From positions 682,001 through 746,000 of the forward strand of contig JANUBW010000001.1 of NCBI GenBank assembly GCA_024809215.1: a stretch of DNA of 64,000 bases, in the 5' to 3' direction. The notes under the pieces are model-generated. The model was not told where the DNA came from, did not search any database, and worked only from the letters and a program-made list of their open reading frames with translations. Positions 63,658 through 64,000 of the stretch are shown here, piece after piece. Position 1 is the first letter of the stretch. Each line of letters opens with the position of its first letter. This stretch comes from Niastella sp. OAS944. GTDB taxonomy: Bacteria; Bacteroidota; Bacteroidia; Chitinophagales; Chitinophagaceae. A program made the position numbers and the translations under genes.

Positions 63658-64000
63658 TTAACCCTTCTTCGCCTCCTTCGCCCACGTATCTTTCAGCGTA
63701 ACCGTTCTGTTAAACACCATTTTCTCTTCAGAAGTATCTTTATCTAAACAGAAATAGCCTTTGCGTAAGAACTGGCAACGATCGGCAAAACGAAGGTTCT
63801 TCAATGCAGGCTCAGCATATGCAGTAGTGATCGTTTGTAATGAATTAGGATTGATATAATCCTTGAAATCACCTTCTTCACTGCTGGGGTCTTCTACCCT
63901 GAACAGGCGGTCGTACAGGCGTACTTCAACGCTGATAGCCTGTGCCACGCTAACCCAATGCAAGGTTCCTTTTACATGAATTCCTGAGGTGTCGGCGCCG
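63658..64000 (-). CDS. glnS: Glutamine-tRNA ligase, C-terminal part (5' end outside window)
   Basis: The frame is open to the edge of the window, so only the C-terminal anticodon-binding region of about 114 residues is present. SGIHVKGTLHWVSVAQAISV, YDRLFRVEDP, INPNSLQTITTAYAEPALKN, FLRKGYFCLDKD and VFNRTVTLKDTWAKE match the end of bacterial GlnRS closely. It charges tRNA-Gln in the cytosol. Confidence 0.93.
   Translation of the reverse strand, partial: GADTSGIHVKGTLHWVSVAQAISVEVRLYDRLFRVEDPSSEEGDFKDYINPNSLQTITTAYAEPALKNLRFADRCQFLRKGYFCLDKDTSEEKMVFNRTVTLKDTWAKEAKKG

Overview
The window reads as chromosomal DNA of a Bacteroidota species, most likely Chitinophagaceae (Niastella/Chitinophaga-like). 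Supporting signs are promoters of the Bacteroidota type (TTTG, about 20 bp, then TAnnTTTG), few Shine-Dalgarno sequences, a fused SecDF, the long form of NusB, a futalosine-pathway menaquinone gene (mqnE), a protein with a probable type IX secretion (T9SS) sorting domain, an HU/CCDC81-like membrane protein, and many SPII lipoproteins. No rRNA operon, CRISPR array, intact insertion sequence or prophage was seen.

Layout. 1-2.3 kb is an AT-rich accessory edge: the end of an orphan AAA ATPase/TOPRIM gene, a hairpin element, a broken serine recombinase and tRNA-Ser(CGA). 2.3-9.5 kb holds an Imm11-like protein, small membrane/STAS/CBS proteins, a MutS2 without Smr domain, a secreted Arg/Tyr-rich protein and lipoprotein MsrA. 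9.5-16.4 kb has a peptide-binding lipoprotein, an M1 peptidase directly abutting a flippase, an orphan HATPase-like protein and an NlpC/P60 hydrolase. 16.8-25.4 kb carries dnaE followed by two successive tandem duplications (thioredoxins, large lipoproteins). 25.4-33.2 kb holds a nucleoside transporter, mqnE, serine dehydratase, a FKBP lipoprotein, an HU/CCDC81-like protein, a DUF985 cupin and a DUF1080 protein. 33.2-34.1 kb is a 0.9 kb gene-free block with a candidate small RNA and an exact-period 20-bp tandem array. 34.1-41 kb contains groES-groEL, nusB, a DUF1573 lipoprotein, yajC and coaE. 41-49.2 kb contains an MBL-fold hydrolase, a Crp/Fnr regulator with a CRP-like double operator, ridA, a 5'-truncated GH127 gene, an aminotransferase and secDF. 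49.6-64 kb has a GH18-deacetylase-GT2 fusion suggestive of PNAG-type exopolysaccharide, a histidine kinase/response regulator pair, an A-type Fe-S carrier, a B12-domain-less methylmalonyl-CoA mutase subunit, an M20 amidohydrolase and the 3' end of glnS.

Most of the window is housekeeping. The two most unusual things are non-coding. First, the 20-bp array at 33479-33878 keeps exact register over about 20 diverged units. Second, many intergenic gaps carry 'stuttered' elements: runs of degenerate 7-10 bp words facing runs of the complementary words, so that they fold into imperfect hairpins. The word set differs between loci, and at least two such tracts lie inside coding sequence (the M1 peptidase signal peptide and the linker of the GH18/GT2 fusion).

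Starts were moved from the longest frame to a better codon where a lipoprotein signal, family N-terminus or promoter required it. All functions are inferred by reading motifs; no database search was run.
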